A stretch of 64,000 nt of DNA from Paulinella micropora (GCA_019918135.1 WBZZ01004022.1:32501-96500), one strand, 5' to 3'. Positions 1 to 9,380 are shown, numbered from the stretch's first letter. Made by a program: numbers and translations. Notes: generated from the sequence alone by a model not told the origin.

Positions 1-1
1 T

Positions 2-139
2 CCCAATCAAGAGCAGCGCATAACGATCAGAAGAGCGCTAACAAAAGCGAATCCAACAAGCGTTTTACAAAAAGAAATACAAGGGTTTTTGGGAAGCGTG
101 GATCGCGCAGCTTGCGCCGGGTGTGGCCATCCCAAGTAA
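2..139 (+). CDS. 3' end of a gene entering from the left (partial)
   Basis: Frame 2 is open from the window edge to a TAA at 137-139 and gives 45 residues with balanced composition, ending in a short cysteine-rich tail (CAGCGHPK). Frame 1 is also open to about 168 but is extremely basic, so I prefer frame 2. The start lies outside the window. I do not recognise the family; the closing CxxC could be half of a zinc site. Function unknown. Confidence 0.35.
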   Translation, partial: PNQEQRITIRRALTKANPTSVLQKEIQGFLGSVDRAACAGCGHPK

Positions 140-521
140 AAAGAAACACACGCAAAATCAACCCCTAAAATTCAGCAACTTCAATTCCGAGCAGTAGAAG
201 CAGGCCGACAGGCAACCGTCGGAACTCAGGAGACTAGTCAAGGAAGCCCGGGGGGGGGGGGGGTGGGGGCAGGTCCGCGAGGCTTAGGCCACCAAACGGC
301 AGCCAATAAGTCAAAGACACAACTGTCCTGTTTTCTTTCACAGACACCCTCGATTAAACAAAGATCTTTTTTTTTCTTGTCACGCCGTCTTCCTTTTTTT
401 ACAGGTTAAAAAAAGCTAACCGGATTTTTTCTTCAGTTCACTAGACGAATCAATGTTCTTTTTTTCAATAAAGGCACTAAGGAACAGTACGCAATTCTTT
501 TTTTTTGGGTGCCCGCCTTGA

Positions 522-524
<3 letters not shown>
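140..524. other. non-coding stretch
   Basis: No convincing coding sequence. It contains a long G run at about 249-262 and a pyrimidine-rich stretch ending in CAG near 350 that resembles a splice acceptor but has no visible partner exon. It is probably the 3' flank of the partial gene at 2-139. Confidence 0.4.

Positions 525-556
<32 letters not shown>
525..556. repeat. (CT)16 microsatellite
   Basis: Uninterrupted CT dinucleotide tract of about 32 bases. Similar GA/TC tracts lie at 21188-21212 and 59209-59242. Confidence 0.95.
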
Positions 557-559
<3 letters not shown>

Positions 560-645
560 CTGCCGAAATTTGCGGTGAAAGATCTGTCGCGAAAGTTTGC
601 CGAAATATCCGGCAAAAGATCTGTCGCGAAGTTGGCCGGATTCCG
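557..645. repeat. short tandem duplication with GATCTGTCGCGAA
   Basis: Two copies of AAAGATCTGTCGCGAA about 36 bases apart, interleaved with TTTGCCGAAAT and CCGGCAAAA steps. The words resemble the promoter-like repeats at 6833-7460, which also carry TTTTCCGGCAAA. Confidence 0.5.
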
Positions 646-670
646 GAAGACATAAAAAAAAAAAATTCTG

Positions 671-815
671 CATTTCGGCAATCGTGCTAAATTGAATAGC
701 GAAAATTTCGGGAGAGATTGGCGGGCGGGGAAATTTACCAAAAATTCTAAATTTTCCCCGCCCGCCGTTGTCTCTCGAAATTTTTGCTATTCAATTTAGC
801 ACGATTGCCGAAATG
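671..815. repeat. 145-bp imperfect palindrome (inverted repeat)
   Basis: The left arm (about 671-736) and right arm (about 749-815) are reverse complements over some 66 bases with only a handful of mismatches, separated by about 12 bases. The arms begin CATTTCGGCAATCG and end in GGCGGGCGGGG. It could extrude as a cruciform or form a very stable RNA hairpin. No ORF crosses it convincingly, and it belongs to no other repeat family in the window. Confidence 0.9.
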
Positions 816-824
816 CTACGGAAT

Positions 825-945
825 GCAAGCCACCACCTAGCTCCGGCGCCGCCCAGCGCGACCGCTCGCGTGAAAAGCTCTTTAGCCTTGGCGCGGTCCT
901 TACGACCAGATTATCTACCAGCCCGAACACGGACGAGGATGACTA
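825..945. pseudogene. chimera of Sel1-gene and LRR-gene fragments
   Basis: Bases about 825-902 match the 3' part of the Sel1 pseudogene (about 6423-6500), and bases 903-945 continue directly with the last codons of the LRR pseudogene (about 8205-8247) and its downstream sequence to about 1020. In the main copies the two pieces belong to different, oppositely oriented genes 1.7 kb apart. A deletion or template switch must have joined them. Not functional. Confidence 0.8.
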
Positions 946-1549
946 AACCAACGGAAATAACATCTTTTGAGGGGCCAGGTCTTTGCGCCACCTCTGCTCG
1001 TTCCCTTTGTTGTTGGGCAACAACTTTTTTTTCCTTTTTGCATATTTTCCTGACCTTGCGCACGGTGGTCGAGCTATGGCACGGACAGGACGCCGTCGGG
1101 CCCGCCGGGGCCTTTGTCCTGGCACATTGACCACCGCGCCATCCATTCGCCGCAGGGTCGTGCTGGAGCACGGTGTTACGCTCCTAGTTTTCAGTGCCCA
1201 AGTGTACGACCGCCTTGAGCCCCCGGGGCTCAGGGGGCTCAGAGGGAGGGAAGAAAGAAAGGGGAAGGGGAGTGATTCCCCCGCCCCCCTCCCTTCCCTC
1301 TGTTCCCGTCGTCCCCCCCCCCCCCCTTTCATTCCCCCCCGTTTGTTTCTTTGGTTGTCGGGCAAATTTTTTTTTTCCTCTTTTCATATTCCTGCAGATA
1401 TTTTTCCGGCCTTGCGCACGGTGGCCGGGCCATGGCACGGACAGGACGCCGTCGGGTCCGGCCGGGCCCTTGTCCACCTGCTACATTGACCACCGCCCGT
1501 CCATCCGCCGCAGAGCTGCGCTGGAGCACAGTGCGCAAGATCTGCAGAA
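946..1549 (+). repeat. two family A repeats
   Basis: Two copies of family A (see 28551-28812), with cores at about 1020-1165 and 1350-1535, separated by a family E hairpin at about 1213 and a C-rich tract. ORFs through here are repeat translations. Confidence 0.85.
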
Positions 1550-1770
1550 CTAACATTCTGTACCCCGCCGACTTTAGTAAAAGTCGGCGGGGCCGGGCCG
1601 TGTCAATATGGACAAGTGGGAAGTAATTTTTATTGGAAAATGCGTACAAAAATAGATACGGCAAAAAAAATAAATCGCCGACAGCAAGAAAGGTTGTAGA
1701 GAGAGATGCCAAGATTAAAGCTTTGTCAAAAATTGTTTTACTAATTTTTTTTGTAAATTCTTAGCGCCCC
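1550..1770 (+). repeat. family G repeat, copy 1, with perfect hairpin
   Basis: One of three copies of a roughly 220-bp element (others at 10897-11120 and 42079-42305). It contains a perfect 13-bp stem (1563-1575 with 1580-1592, CCCCGCCGACTTT and its complement) around the loop AGTA, then an A-rich segment, GCCAAGATTAAAGC and TTCTTAGCGC. The stem looks like a structured RNA or terminator; there is no coding potential. Confidence 0.8.
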
Positions 1771-1895
1771 CCCTGCCCTCTCCGTTCTCAGATGATAGGC
1801 AAGCACAGATCGTGCTTTTCCCTTCCCTGCCTCAAAGCCGTCCCCGTCCACACACAGACCCCCGGCGTGCCGCCGAACGCCGCCGAGCAGATCTT

Positions 1896-2819
1896 TTAGG
1901 TCATGAACCAACGCAACACACCGAGGTCAAGCGTGGGCGACATTCTCCAGATATTGTTGTCCTCGTCCCGAAACGACCTTGGCACAAAGTTGCCCTGACT
2001 TAGCTGCTTAGGTGTAACGTTATTGCAGGTGACGCACAAGCGAACCCGCCCGTCCGTGCCTACTTCAAGACTTTCTTGTCGTATTGCAACGTTACTGAGA
2101 TGAAGTGGAAAGAAGGTTCCCGGAGGAAAGGGGTACGTTACAACCTGCGCTGGGCGCCACGCCAAAGGCAGCTCCAGCAGAGTGCAGAAAGCTCCTATTT
2201 TTGTGTAGTTATTATTCTCTTTTGGGAGGTCCTTGACATCCTCGAAACGCAGCAAGTCTTTGTCAAAGACCACGTGTCCCTCCAACATGCACAGCGGCCC
2301 CACCCTGCGACAGGCAAACCCTGTGCCGCTGTGCCCCCAGCGGGCGAGCTCGTTTGCTTCGATGGGCAGCAGGCGCGGCGTGCTCAACTCCCGCACTACA
2401 CAGGCAAGCCTGGACGTCTCGAAGCGCAGTAACGCCAACTCCTGGTCGCGCCCATCCCCCTGCCTTGGCAGCAGCTCCAGCCGCAGGCTCGGGGCTAGGA
2501 TGGCCGACAGGTCGGCGCAGACCCGCAGTACGTTTGAGTCCGTTTCGATCGATCGGTAGGCCTCTTGCGCATAATCGCACGGATCCACCGCGCTAGGCAG
2601 AACAAGGCGGGCCCTGAAGCACCCGGCGCCCAACACAAAGGCGCTGCCGCTCAGCACTGCCGCGGGGCTCAGCTTCAGTCGCAACCAGCCGTCGGCTCCG
2701 TGCCTGTCGCGAGTCAAGTCGATCCGAAGTTCTGTGCGCACTTCCGCCCGCCGAGAATTCTTGCGGGCGGCCTCCTCTGCATTGCTAGCGTCGTCGGTAG
2801 TAGATGGTGCACTCCCCAT
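1896..2819 (-). CDS. predicted N-myristoylated beta-sandwich-like protein, copy 1
   Basis: 307 residues from the ATG at 2819. A further upstream GTG would add four residues, but the ATG gives MGSAPST, which fits the N-myristoylation pattern G-x-x-x-S/T and matches the MGAAPST start of the paralogue at 18614-19330. The shared core has the motifs LARWGHSGTG, CMLEGHVVF and WRPAQ-V-T. This order (a G-x-V strand, then a leucine-proline-x-x-W/Y-RP turn) recalls the C-terminal beta-sandwich of tail-fibre-like proteins; that is inference. The N-terminal 60 residues are charged and unlike the paralogue. The likely site of action is a membrane or particle surface, if it is acylated. The gene ends TAA with no AATAAA close by. 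Confidence 0.75.
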   Translation of the reverse strand: MGSAPSTTDDASNAEEAARKNSRRAEVRTELRIDLTRDRHGADGWLRLKLSPAAVLSGSAFVLGAGCFRARLVLPSAVDPCDYAQEAYRSIETDSNVLRVCADLSAILAPSLRLELLPRQGDGRDQELALLRFETSRLACVVRELSTPRLLPIEANELARWGHSGTGFACRRVGPLCMLEGHVVFDKDLLRFEDVKDLPKENNNYTKIGAFCTLLELPLAWRPAQVVTYPFPPGTFFPLHLSNVAIRQESLEVGTDGRVRLCVTCNNVTPKQLSQGNFVPRSFRDEDNNIWRMSPTLDLGVLRWFMT

Positions 2820-3000
2820 CTTTCTGTGCACACTCTATGCCTTTTTTTTCCTGGCCAGCAACACTTTCTTTTCGGCTGTTTCTAGGCGGCCGGTAGAGGG
2901 GAAGAGAGGCACAAAACAAATTTAAAGGAGAGAGGGGGAAGGGGGAAAAAGGGGGCGCACCAATCCTCCCCGTCGAGGGGGGCGGGAGAGGGAAGGGGTA

Positions 3001-3075
3001 GGGGCGCGCTTCGCCGGTGTACAAGAAAAAATTAATAAAAATCCCTGACAAAATTTTAATCTTGGCACTGAGAAC
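3001..3075 (-). repeat. family B repeat (reference copy)
   Basis: Read on the minus strand the unit runs AGTGCCAAGATTAAAA, TTTGTCAGGGATTTTT, a T-rich stretch, then GTACACCGGCGAAGCGCGCC. Several dozen copies occur in the window. Many lack the GGCGAAG step and have TTCTTAGCGCGCC instead, so there are two alternative 3' halves. AATAAA occurs in some copies on the opposite strand. Confidence 0.8.
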
Positions 3076-3307
3076 TAAGAGAGGGAGAGCGAAGGGATAT
3101 GGGAGGGGAGAAGCACGATCTGCCTTCCTCCCCCCCCCCCCGTCTGAGAACAGAGAGCGGGAGAGGGAAGGGGCAAGGAAGCGGAATGGAAAGGGGGGGG
3201 GGCGCCCGGCATGGGGGGGGGGGGGTGGGGCTTAGTTGAGGCGTTTCGTGCATTTTTTTTTTAGCTTCTGCGCTCTTCCCCTCCCCCCTTGCCCTTCCCC
3301 TGTTCTT

Positions 3308-3333
3308 TGAGCCCCCCGGGCTCAGGGGGCTCA
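3308..3333. repeat. family E hairpin (reference copy)
   Basis: A 26-bp unit containing three TGAGCC/GGGCTC half-sites. TGAGCCCCC pairs with the final GGGGGCTCA (outer stem), or GAGCCC pairs with the nearer GGGCTC (inner palindrome), so two exclusive hairpins are possible. About 28 copies occur, for example at 1213, 4057, 9509, 17244, 22394, 26689, 34938, 42701 and 60036. Usually it is followed by a purine-rich tract and GGGGGCGCCCCCC. Confidence 0.8.
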
Positions 3334-4358
3334 GGGGGAGGGAGGAAGAAAAAAGAAGGGAGGGGCACCCCCACCCCCGAGCCTTCCTTTTAGCCCTCGC
3401 TAGTCAGAAGACAGTGAGTGGGAGAGGGAAGGGGAAGGGTAGGGGCGCGCGAAGAATGTACAAGAAAGAATTAGTAAAGAAATCCCTGACAAAGTTTTAA
3501 TTTTGGCACTGAGAACCAAGAGACGGAGAGCCAAGGGGCAGGGAGAGGGGCAAGCACGATCTGTCTTTGCTCCCCCCCTCCATCCCCCATCTGAGAGCAG
3601 GGAGCGGGAAAGGGAAGCAGAGCGCGCCAAAAAAGTGTAAAATACGCTGAATTAAAGATCGACAAAGTCTTACACTTGACACTGAAAACTAAGGGAAGGA
3701 ATGGGAAGGGGTGGGCAAAACGCGATCCGCATTGCTTCCCATATTAGAACGGGGGAGCGGGAGAGGGAAGCATGGGAGTGGGGGCGCGCTAAGAATGTAC
3801 AAAAACAATTTTAATAAAAGAATCCTTGACAAAGTTGTAATCTTGGCACTGAGAACTAGAGAGGGAGAGCGAAGGGATATGGGAGGGGAGAAACACGATC
3901 TGTCTTCCCCACCCCCCGTCTGAGAACAGGGAGCGGGAGAGGGAGAGGGAAGGGGCATGGAAGGTGCGGGTTGGCTTAGTGGAGGCGTTGTATGTATTTA
4001 TTTTTGTTTGTAGCTTCTGCGCCATTCACCCTTCCCTCTTCCCCTCCCCGGCTCATTGAGCCCCCCGGGCTCAGGGGGCTCAGGGAGAGGGAAGAAAAAA
4101 AGAAAAAGGGGGGGGCGCCCCCTCCCTTATGGGCTCCAAAAAAAAGTTTACTTATTTTTGCTCCAGGAGAGAGCAAGCGAGGAGGTAGGAGGGGGGTGAA
4201 GGGATAAGGTCAGGAAAAAGGGTGGCGGGTAAGAAGGAAAAAAAGAGAGGAGCACACCCTTCCCTTTTCCACTTTTATTAAAACTAGTTTTTAGCACCAA
4301 GTGTGAAAAAATTTTATTAAGCTTTAAAATTTTTTGTTTTAAAGGCACACAAGTATAA

Positions 4359-4589
4359 GCCCCCAACGTGCCCGACCGAAAGGCCCTGCGACAGGAAAAC
4401 GCCCGCAAACGACAAAGGCTGTTACTGGGCGCCTTATTATCACAAAAGATGTACCTCCGGCACAAGCCCGGCCAGCGCCTGCAAAAAAAAGCTAGCGTTT
4501 CTCAGCCCCGCGCTTTTTCTGTAGACGTACGCCCCTTATTAAAGAATTACCGGGCCTGCTTGCGGCTTTTGTACTCTAGGCACTTGTAG
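4359..4589 (+). CDS. short basic ORF, possibly a gene remnant
   Basis: Open from 4359 to a TAG at about 4587-4589. No ATG occurs near the front; the first plausible start is a GTG at 4368, giving 73 residues that are very basic (for example RKRQRLLLGALLSQK). It lies in a stretch free of the common repeats, which is why I list it. It may be a 5'-truncated gene or chance. I do not recognise it. Confidence 0.25.
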   Translation, partial: APNVPDRKALRQENARKRQRLLLGALLSQKMYLRHKPGQRLQKKASVSQPRAFSVDVRPLLKNYRACLRLLYSRHL

Positions 4590-5499
4590 GGCAAGTAGAA
4601 AACCGGGATAGGAAGAAGCATGAATTGTCTTAGTCCTTCCTCTGAGAATCGCGAGCGATGGAGGGGAAGGGGCGCCAAGAATTTGTAAAATAATATTTGC
4701 TGAATTAAAGCTCGACAAAGCCAGCCCCCCCCCCCCCCCGGTGCGGGGTGAAAAGGATCAAAAATGAAAGAAATTCTTCTGGGAGCCCACAGATGGGGGG
4801 GGGGGGCGCCCCCTCCCCTCCCCCATTTTCTTTTTTCCTCCCCCTGAGCCCCCTGAGCCCGGGGGGCTCAAAGAACAGGGGGAAGGGCAAGGGGGGAGAA
4901 ACTAAAAAAAATGTATGAAACGCTTCAACTAAGCGCTCTCCCCCCCCTTTGTTTTCTTCCATGTCGAGACTTTCTAAAGTACATTTTTCTGGTACTTTCT
5001 TGACTTTCCCTGCCCTTTTTTCTCTTGCTCCCTGTTCTAAGATGGGGCGGTGGGACTAAGACAATTCGTGCTCTCTCCCTCCGCTGTTTCTTCCCTTTCC
5101 CTCTTTTAGTTTTCAGTGCCAAGATTAAACTTTATCAGTGATTTTTTTTACTAGCTTTTTTGTACAATCTTAGCGCGCCCCTGCCCTCCCCCCCCCCCTT
5201 GTTTAAAAACGGGGAGCGGGGGAGAGAGGGAGGGGGGCAAGGAAGTGCGATCTTTCTTATTAAAGCTCGACAAAATCTTACACTTGGCACTGAGAAATAG
5301 GAGAGGGAGAGGAAAGAAGCATGGGGAGTAAAGCGCCAAGAACTGCAAAAAAAGTTTTTTTAATTAAAACTAAAAAAAGTCTTACACTTGACAATGAAAA
5401 CTAGGAGAGGGAGAGGGAAGAGGCAGAGGAAGAGGAAGCAAGGATTGTTGTAGTCCCCCGTCTGAGAATCGGGAGCGGGAGAAGGCAGCAAAAGACGAC
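4590..5499. repeat. repeat block (inverse B, C, E)
   Basis: About 4615-4775 is a copy of the sequence at 33312-33450 (GCATGAATTGTCTTAGTCC and the following C run), with extra bases around 4670. The rest is family E (4843-4870) and inverse B and C units. No gene seen. Confidence 0.7.
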
Positions 5500-5890
5500 G
5501 TCGGGAAAAAAAACCCCGCTTGGCCTTCTTTTACAAGAAAGGCGAGAACGGACGAAGATGGACTGAGCCTGACACTACCATCTGGTGACATTTCATACCT
5601 GTCCCTGTACAACTAGCTGCTGCTAGTGCTTCAGCCGGATATGTTTGCTTCGCCGGTGAGCATCCCGTATCGACCACAGGTTTCAAGCTTGGGCTTTGGA
5701 CACAGACGGGAGAATGGGAAAGGGGGGGGGGCGCCCGGCATTGGGGGGCTTAGTTGAGGCTTTTCATGCATTTTTTTTGTAGCTTCTGCGCTCTTCCCCT
5801 CCCCCTTGCCCTTCCCCTGTTTCGACTACAAACTCCGTCTACGTCATACGACGAGTGACTTCTCCAATGAGGCGGCGCACTCTCTTGACA
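5500..5890. repeat. segmental duplication of 34570-35090
   Basis: Several blocks match the 34.6-35.1 kb region in the same order: a scrap of the acidic orphan gene, its 3' flank with CTTCGCCGGTGAGCATCCC, the GAGAATGGGAAAGG segment, an inverse family D unit, and a block starting CGACTACAAACTCCGTCTA at about 5824. A block present at 34750-34815 is missing here. Confidence 0.75.
5550..5616 (+). pseudogene. C-terminal scrap of the acidic orphan gene at 34337
   Basis: Encodes the same last 22 or so residues as the gene at 34337-34642 (GEDGLSLTLPSG and a YLSLYN end) up to the TAG. The upstream part is replaced by unrelated sequence. No start codon. Confidence 0.75.
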
Positions 5891-6086
5891 GACCACGGGG
5901 GAGCACGAATTGTCTTGGCTCGCCCTGGTCCTTGTGCCCGGACCCGACTTTTCCTGGTGTAGGTCCACGATCACAATGACACTTCATGTCATTTTCGTGG
6001 AGCTGTTGATCGGCCGTCGCGGAAGCTTTCTGTTCCTGATTTTCGGCGTTAACGCATGTGTCCTGTGCAACATGAAGCCGAGACAT
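5844..6086 (-). CDS. hypothetical small protein, 80 aa
   Basis: ATG at 6086 gives an 80-residue hydrophilic protein (start MSRLHVAQDTC) with a possible zinc pair CHC near residue 37. The first two thirds are unique sequence with balanced composition. The last 25 residues run into the duplicated block shared with 35013-35090, so the C-terminus may have been replaced. Function unknown. Confidence 0.35.
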   Translation of the reverse strand: MSRLHVAQDTCVNAENQEQKASATADQQLHENDMKCHCDRGPTPGKVGSGHKDQGEPRQFVLPRGLSRECAASLEKSLVV

Positions 6087-6399
6087 GCGTAATTGCCGAA
6101 AACCTTCTGCACAAGCAACTGCAACATACCTGGAGCGCGCGAGGCGGCTACATCCTTATCGCTAACAGTGCGGCCATATGGGAGGGGAGAAGCACGATCT
6201 GCCTTCCCCCACCCCCCCTTGCCCTTCCTCTCCCGGTTGCAAATCGTTTCTTGTTCAATAAGAAGCGCGACTAGATGGGACGCGCACACGCTACGGAATG
6301 CAAGCCGGGGGGGCTCTTGCGCCGTCCAGTGTCCAGCTCAGTGTCTGGCTTTAATAAAAAAAAAATCTTTTAGCTTAGGCCGGAGCTAGGTGTTTGCTT
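6087..6399. other. flank without a clear gene
   Basis: Unique DNA up to about 6175, then a C-rich repeat scrap (about 6180-6240). AATAAA at 6352 lies on the plus strand. Nothing else supportable. Confidence 0.4.
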
Positions 6400-6832
6400 C
6401 TAGGGCAGGCCCCAGCACAAAGCAAGCCACCACCTAGCTCCGGCGTCGCCCAGCGCGACCGCTCGCGTGAAAAGCTCTTTGGCCTTGGCGCGGTCCTTAG
6501 GCACCCCGTTGTCACCAAAGTAATACAGTATGCCCAGCATCTTTAGGGCGCTGGTGTTGTTCTGGGCAGCGGCTCGTCTGTACCATTCAATAGCCTGAAC
6601 AATATCTTGTGTCACGCCCTGGCCCCTTCTGTAACAAGAACTGGGCGGCTGCGTGCCCCTGCGCAGCCGCCCGCGCATACCATTGCGCTGCCAGGATCAA
6701 GTCCTTGGGCACACCCGCGCCTTGCGAGTAGCAGAGCCCGAGGTGGCACTGGTACTGTGCGTCGCCCTGCGCGGCCGCCAGCGCGTACCGAGCCGCCCTT
6801 GTTTTCTGTCTGACGCTTGGGCTTTGGGCCAT
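6400..6832 (-). pseudogene. Sel1-repeat protein, frameshifted
   Basis: From ATG 6832 the frame encodes one complete and one partial Sel1-like repeat (A-x-WY-x-RAAAQG, LGLCYSQGAGV). Near 6625-6640 the similarity jumps to another frame and continues (RRGQGVTQD, AIEWYRRAAAQ, NGVPKDRAKA) to TAG at 6400. A few bases are lost within what should be an LGxCY step. Sel1 repeats are short alpha-helical hairpins used as protein-interaction scaffolds. It diverges from the LRR pseudogene at 7488. An intron or sequencing error could also explain the break, but a second damaged copy at 825 supports decay. Confidence 0.8.
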
Positions 6833-7487
6833 GTCCGAATTTTCCGGCAAAACTTAGTTTTTCGGCTATATCACACACCCAGAAATTTGGCGACAATTTT
6901 CGGGGCTTAAAAAAAAGAGAAAGGAACAGAGTGTTCGCCAAATCCTAGTCGAGTGTGTCTCCCCCTCCCCTCTCTCTTCTCTCGCCCCTCTTCTTTCTCT
7001 CGCCCCTGTCCCTTCTCTCGCCCCTGTCACTTCCCTCGTCCCGCACCTCAGAAGAAAGAGGGAAGGGGGGGGGAGGACGGGCAAAAAAAACTTAGTCATT
7101 CGCTCAACTCTCCCCAAAAAAGAGCGAGCGTTTTTCGCGTCGGATACGGTAGAAAAAGGCAATGTCCCGGGGTTTTCCGGCAAAGTTTGGTTTTTCAGCC
7201 ATATCACACCCATAAAAATTCGACGACAAATTTCGTGCCCAAAAAAAGAACAGCAAATCTAGTTTGCCAGATCCTAGCCGAGTGTCTCCCCCTCCCCTAT
7301 CTCTTCTCTCGCCCCTATCGCTCAACTCCCCCTAAAAAAAGCCAGCGTTTTTTCCTGTTGGATACGATCAAGAAAGGCAATACACCGGGGTTTTCTGGCA
7401 GAATCTGGGTTTCAGCTGTATCACACAAAATCCCGGAAATTTGACGGCAAATTTCATGCCAAAAGAAAAGAACAGCGAATCTAGTTT
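6833..7487. promoter_or_regulatory. triplicated promoter-like region between divergent pseudogenes
   Basis: Three diverged copies (about 6833-6905, 7155-7240 and 7378-7460) share, in order, TTTTCCGGCAAA, a T-rich step, AGCCATATCACAC and a near-palindrome like GAAATTTGGCGACAAATTT. Between them are pyrimidine-rich tracts with TCTCTTCTCTCGCCCC. The GCGACAAATTT word also occurs upstream of both MYND genes (about 46160 and 56445) and at 63930. I infer a shared gene-expression element. Confidence 0.5.
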
Positions 7488-8241
7488 GCCAAGCGGAGAT
7501 CCAGGAGCTAGAGTTGAAGGGCTTCGACCGTTTGCAAGCTATAGATTTGCTCGCAGCTCTGCCAGCGCAAGCGGCGCTGTACAAACTGTCCTTTGCTTTT
7601 GTCGGATTCTGGGATGGCCACGATCTAACCTTCCTCAGTGCTTTCACGTCACTTGCGCCAACTCGAGGAGTTTACCCTGAGCTGGACATCCCGCGACAGC
7701 GACCCGGCCCCCGTGCTGCAGCTCCGACAGCTGCAGCGCCTGAACCTGGCCGGCTGTACCAACGTGAAAGATGTCTTCCTGCACGGCCTGGCCGAATTTG
7801 CCGGGCTCCGCGAATTAGATCTATCGAATTGTGAGGGCATCCGAGGAACGGGGCTGCCGAGCTTGCTGTCGCTACGCCAGCTCCAGAGCCTCCCTGGGGA
7901 GTACCCTCGAGCTGCTGTACAACTACCAACCTCTGGCTTAGTAAGAGGAGGGGGATGACCCCGCTCAGGGAACTCGTCCAACTTAAGCGCCTGGGCCTGG
8001 CCGGTTGCGTGATAACGGATGCCTTCCTGGCGGAGCTGCCGTCGGCTTTCCAGGCCCTCCGCGCACTGGATCTCTCGGGCACCTGGCCGCCTTGGAACCG
8101 CTGCAGAAGTGCGCGGGGCTCGAAATACTGCGCTTCGGTGGTGTTAGCTGTGTGTACGAACTACCCCGGCTCCCAGCCCTCCGCGAGCTCACTCTGTACA
8201 ACGACCAGATTATCTACCAGCCCGAACACGGACGAGGATGA
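7488..8241 (+). pseudogene. leucine-rich-repeat protein, multiply frameshifted
   Basis: LRR segments of the cysteine-containing (F-box partner) type appear in at least three frames: about 7490-7645 (LELKGFDRLQAIDLL), 7638-7900 (LQRLNLAGCTNVKD, LRELDLSNCEGI), 7955-8075 (LVQLKRLGLAGC) and 8085-8241 (LRELTLYND). Each frame ends where the next begins, so the gene has taken several indels. No F-box is visible at the 5' end. Its last bases reappear at 903-945. Confidence 0.8.
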
Positions 8242-8920
8242 CTAGACCAACGGAAATGACATCTTTTGAGGGGCAAACTGGAAGCTGTGGTGTCCAGCCC
8301 CGCCTTGGTGGAGGAGCTGCCTTTTCGGCGGGTCAGGTCCTTGTGCCACCTCTGCTCGTTCCCTTTGTTGTTGGGCAACAACTTTTTTTTTCCTTTTTTC
8401 ATATTTTCCTGACCTTGCGCACGGTGGTCGAGCTAGTATGGCACGGTGATCTGCTCCTAGTTTTCAGTGCCCCAAGTGTAAGACCGTCAAGTGGGCCGGA
8501 TGCTGCGGCAGCCTGAGGGTGCCGTTGCAAGTGTCAAGTGTGATGCTTTGTCGAGTTTTAATTCAGCGTGATTTTTCTTGCGCTTTCTTGGCGCCCTACC
8601 CTCCCTGTCCCTTCCCCTTCCCTGTCTGTTCCCTTTGTTGTCGAGCCAAATTATTTTTCCTTTTTTCATATTTTTCTGACCTTGCGCACGGTGGCCGAGC
8701 CACGGCACGGACAGGACGCCGCCGGGGTAGTGAGGGCTCTTGTCCTCCTGGCACATTGACCACTGCCCATCCATCCGCCGCAGGGTCGTGCTGGAGCACG
8801 GTGCGCAAGATCTGCGGAAATATCTGCGGGAGTATGACAAGTAGAAAAAAGATTTTTTTTGGGACGTGTTTGCACGCGCAAACAAGGGACGAAGGGAGGG
8901 GGAGGGGGGGAGGATGAATG

Positions 8921-8968
8921 GCGCAGAAGCTACAAACAAAATAAATACATGCAACGCCTCCACTAACC
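8921..8968 (+). repeat. family D repeat (reference copy)
   Basis: GCGCAGAAGCTACAAACAA followed by AATAAATACATGCAACGCC and TCCACTAA. It carries a canonical AATAAA, so it could act as a polyadenylation region. About 15 copies; usually it precedes a C run and a GCCGGGCGCC step. Confidence 0.75.
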
Positions 8969-9380
8969 CCCCCCCCTATGTCGGGCCCCTTCTCCTCTTA
9001 GTTTTCAGTGCCAAGATTACAAATTTGTCACGGATTTTTTTTTGCGCTGATTTTTGTACACAGGCAAAGCGCGCCCCTGCCCTCCCGATTCTCAGACAGT
9101 GAGAAAGGGGCGGGTAGAAGCACATCCCCCTTCTTCTCCCCCTTTCTTTTCCTCCCCCCCCCCCCCCCTTCTTCCCTTCCCCCCGTCTGTTCCCTTTTTT
9201 GTCGGGCAAAAAAAAATTTTTTTTCCTCGTTTTATATTTTTCTGACCTTGCGCACGGTGGTCGAGCCATGGCACGGACAGGACGCTGTTGGGCCCGGCCG
9301 GGGCCCTTGTCCTCCTGGCACATTGACCACCGCCCATCCATTCGCCGCAGGGTCGTGCTGGAGCACGGTGTTACGCTCCT

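Larger units (their letters stand above)
2833..4358 (-). repeat. repeat block, mainly inverse orientation (families B, C, D, E)
   Basis: Contains inverse family B units at 3001-3075, about 3440-3520 and 3785-3860, inverse family C at about 3615-3690, inverse family D at about 3975-4022, and family E hairpins at 3308 and 4057. G and C runs are abundant. The orientation is opposite to most of the window. No gene seen. Confidence 0.8.
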
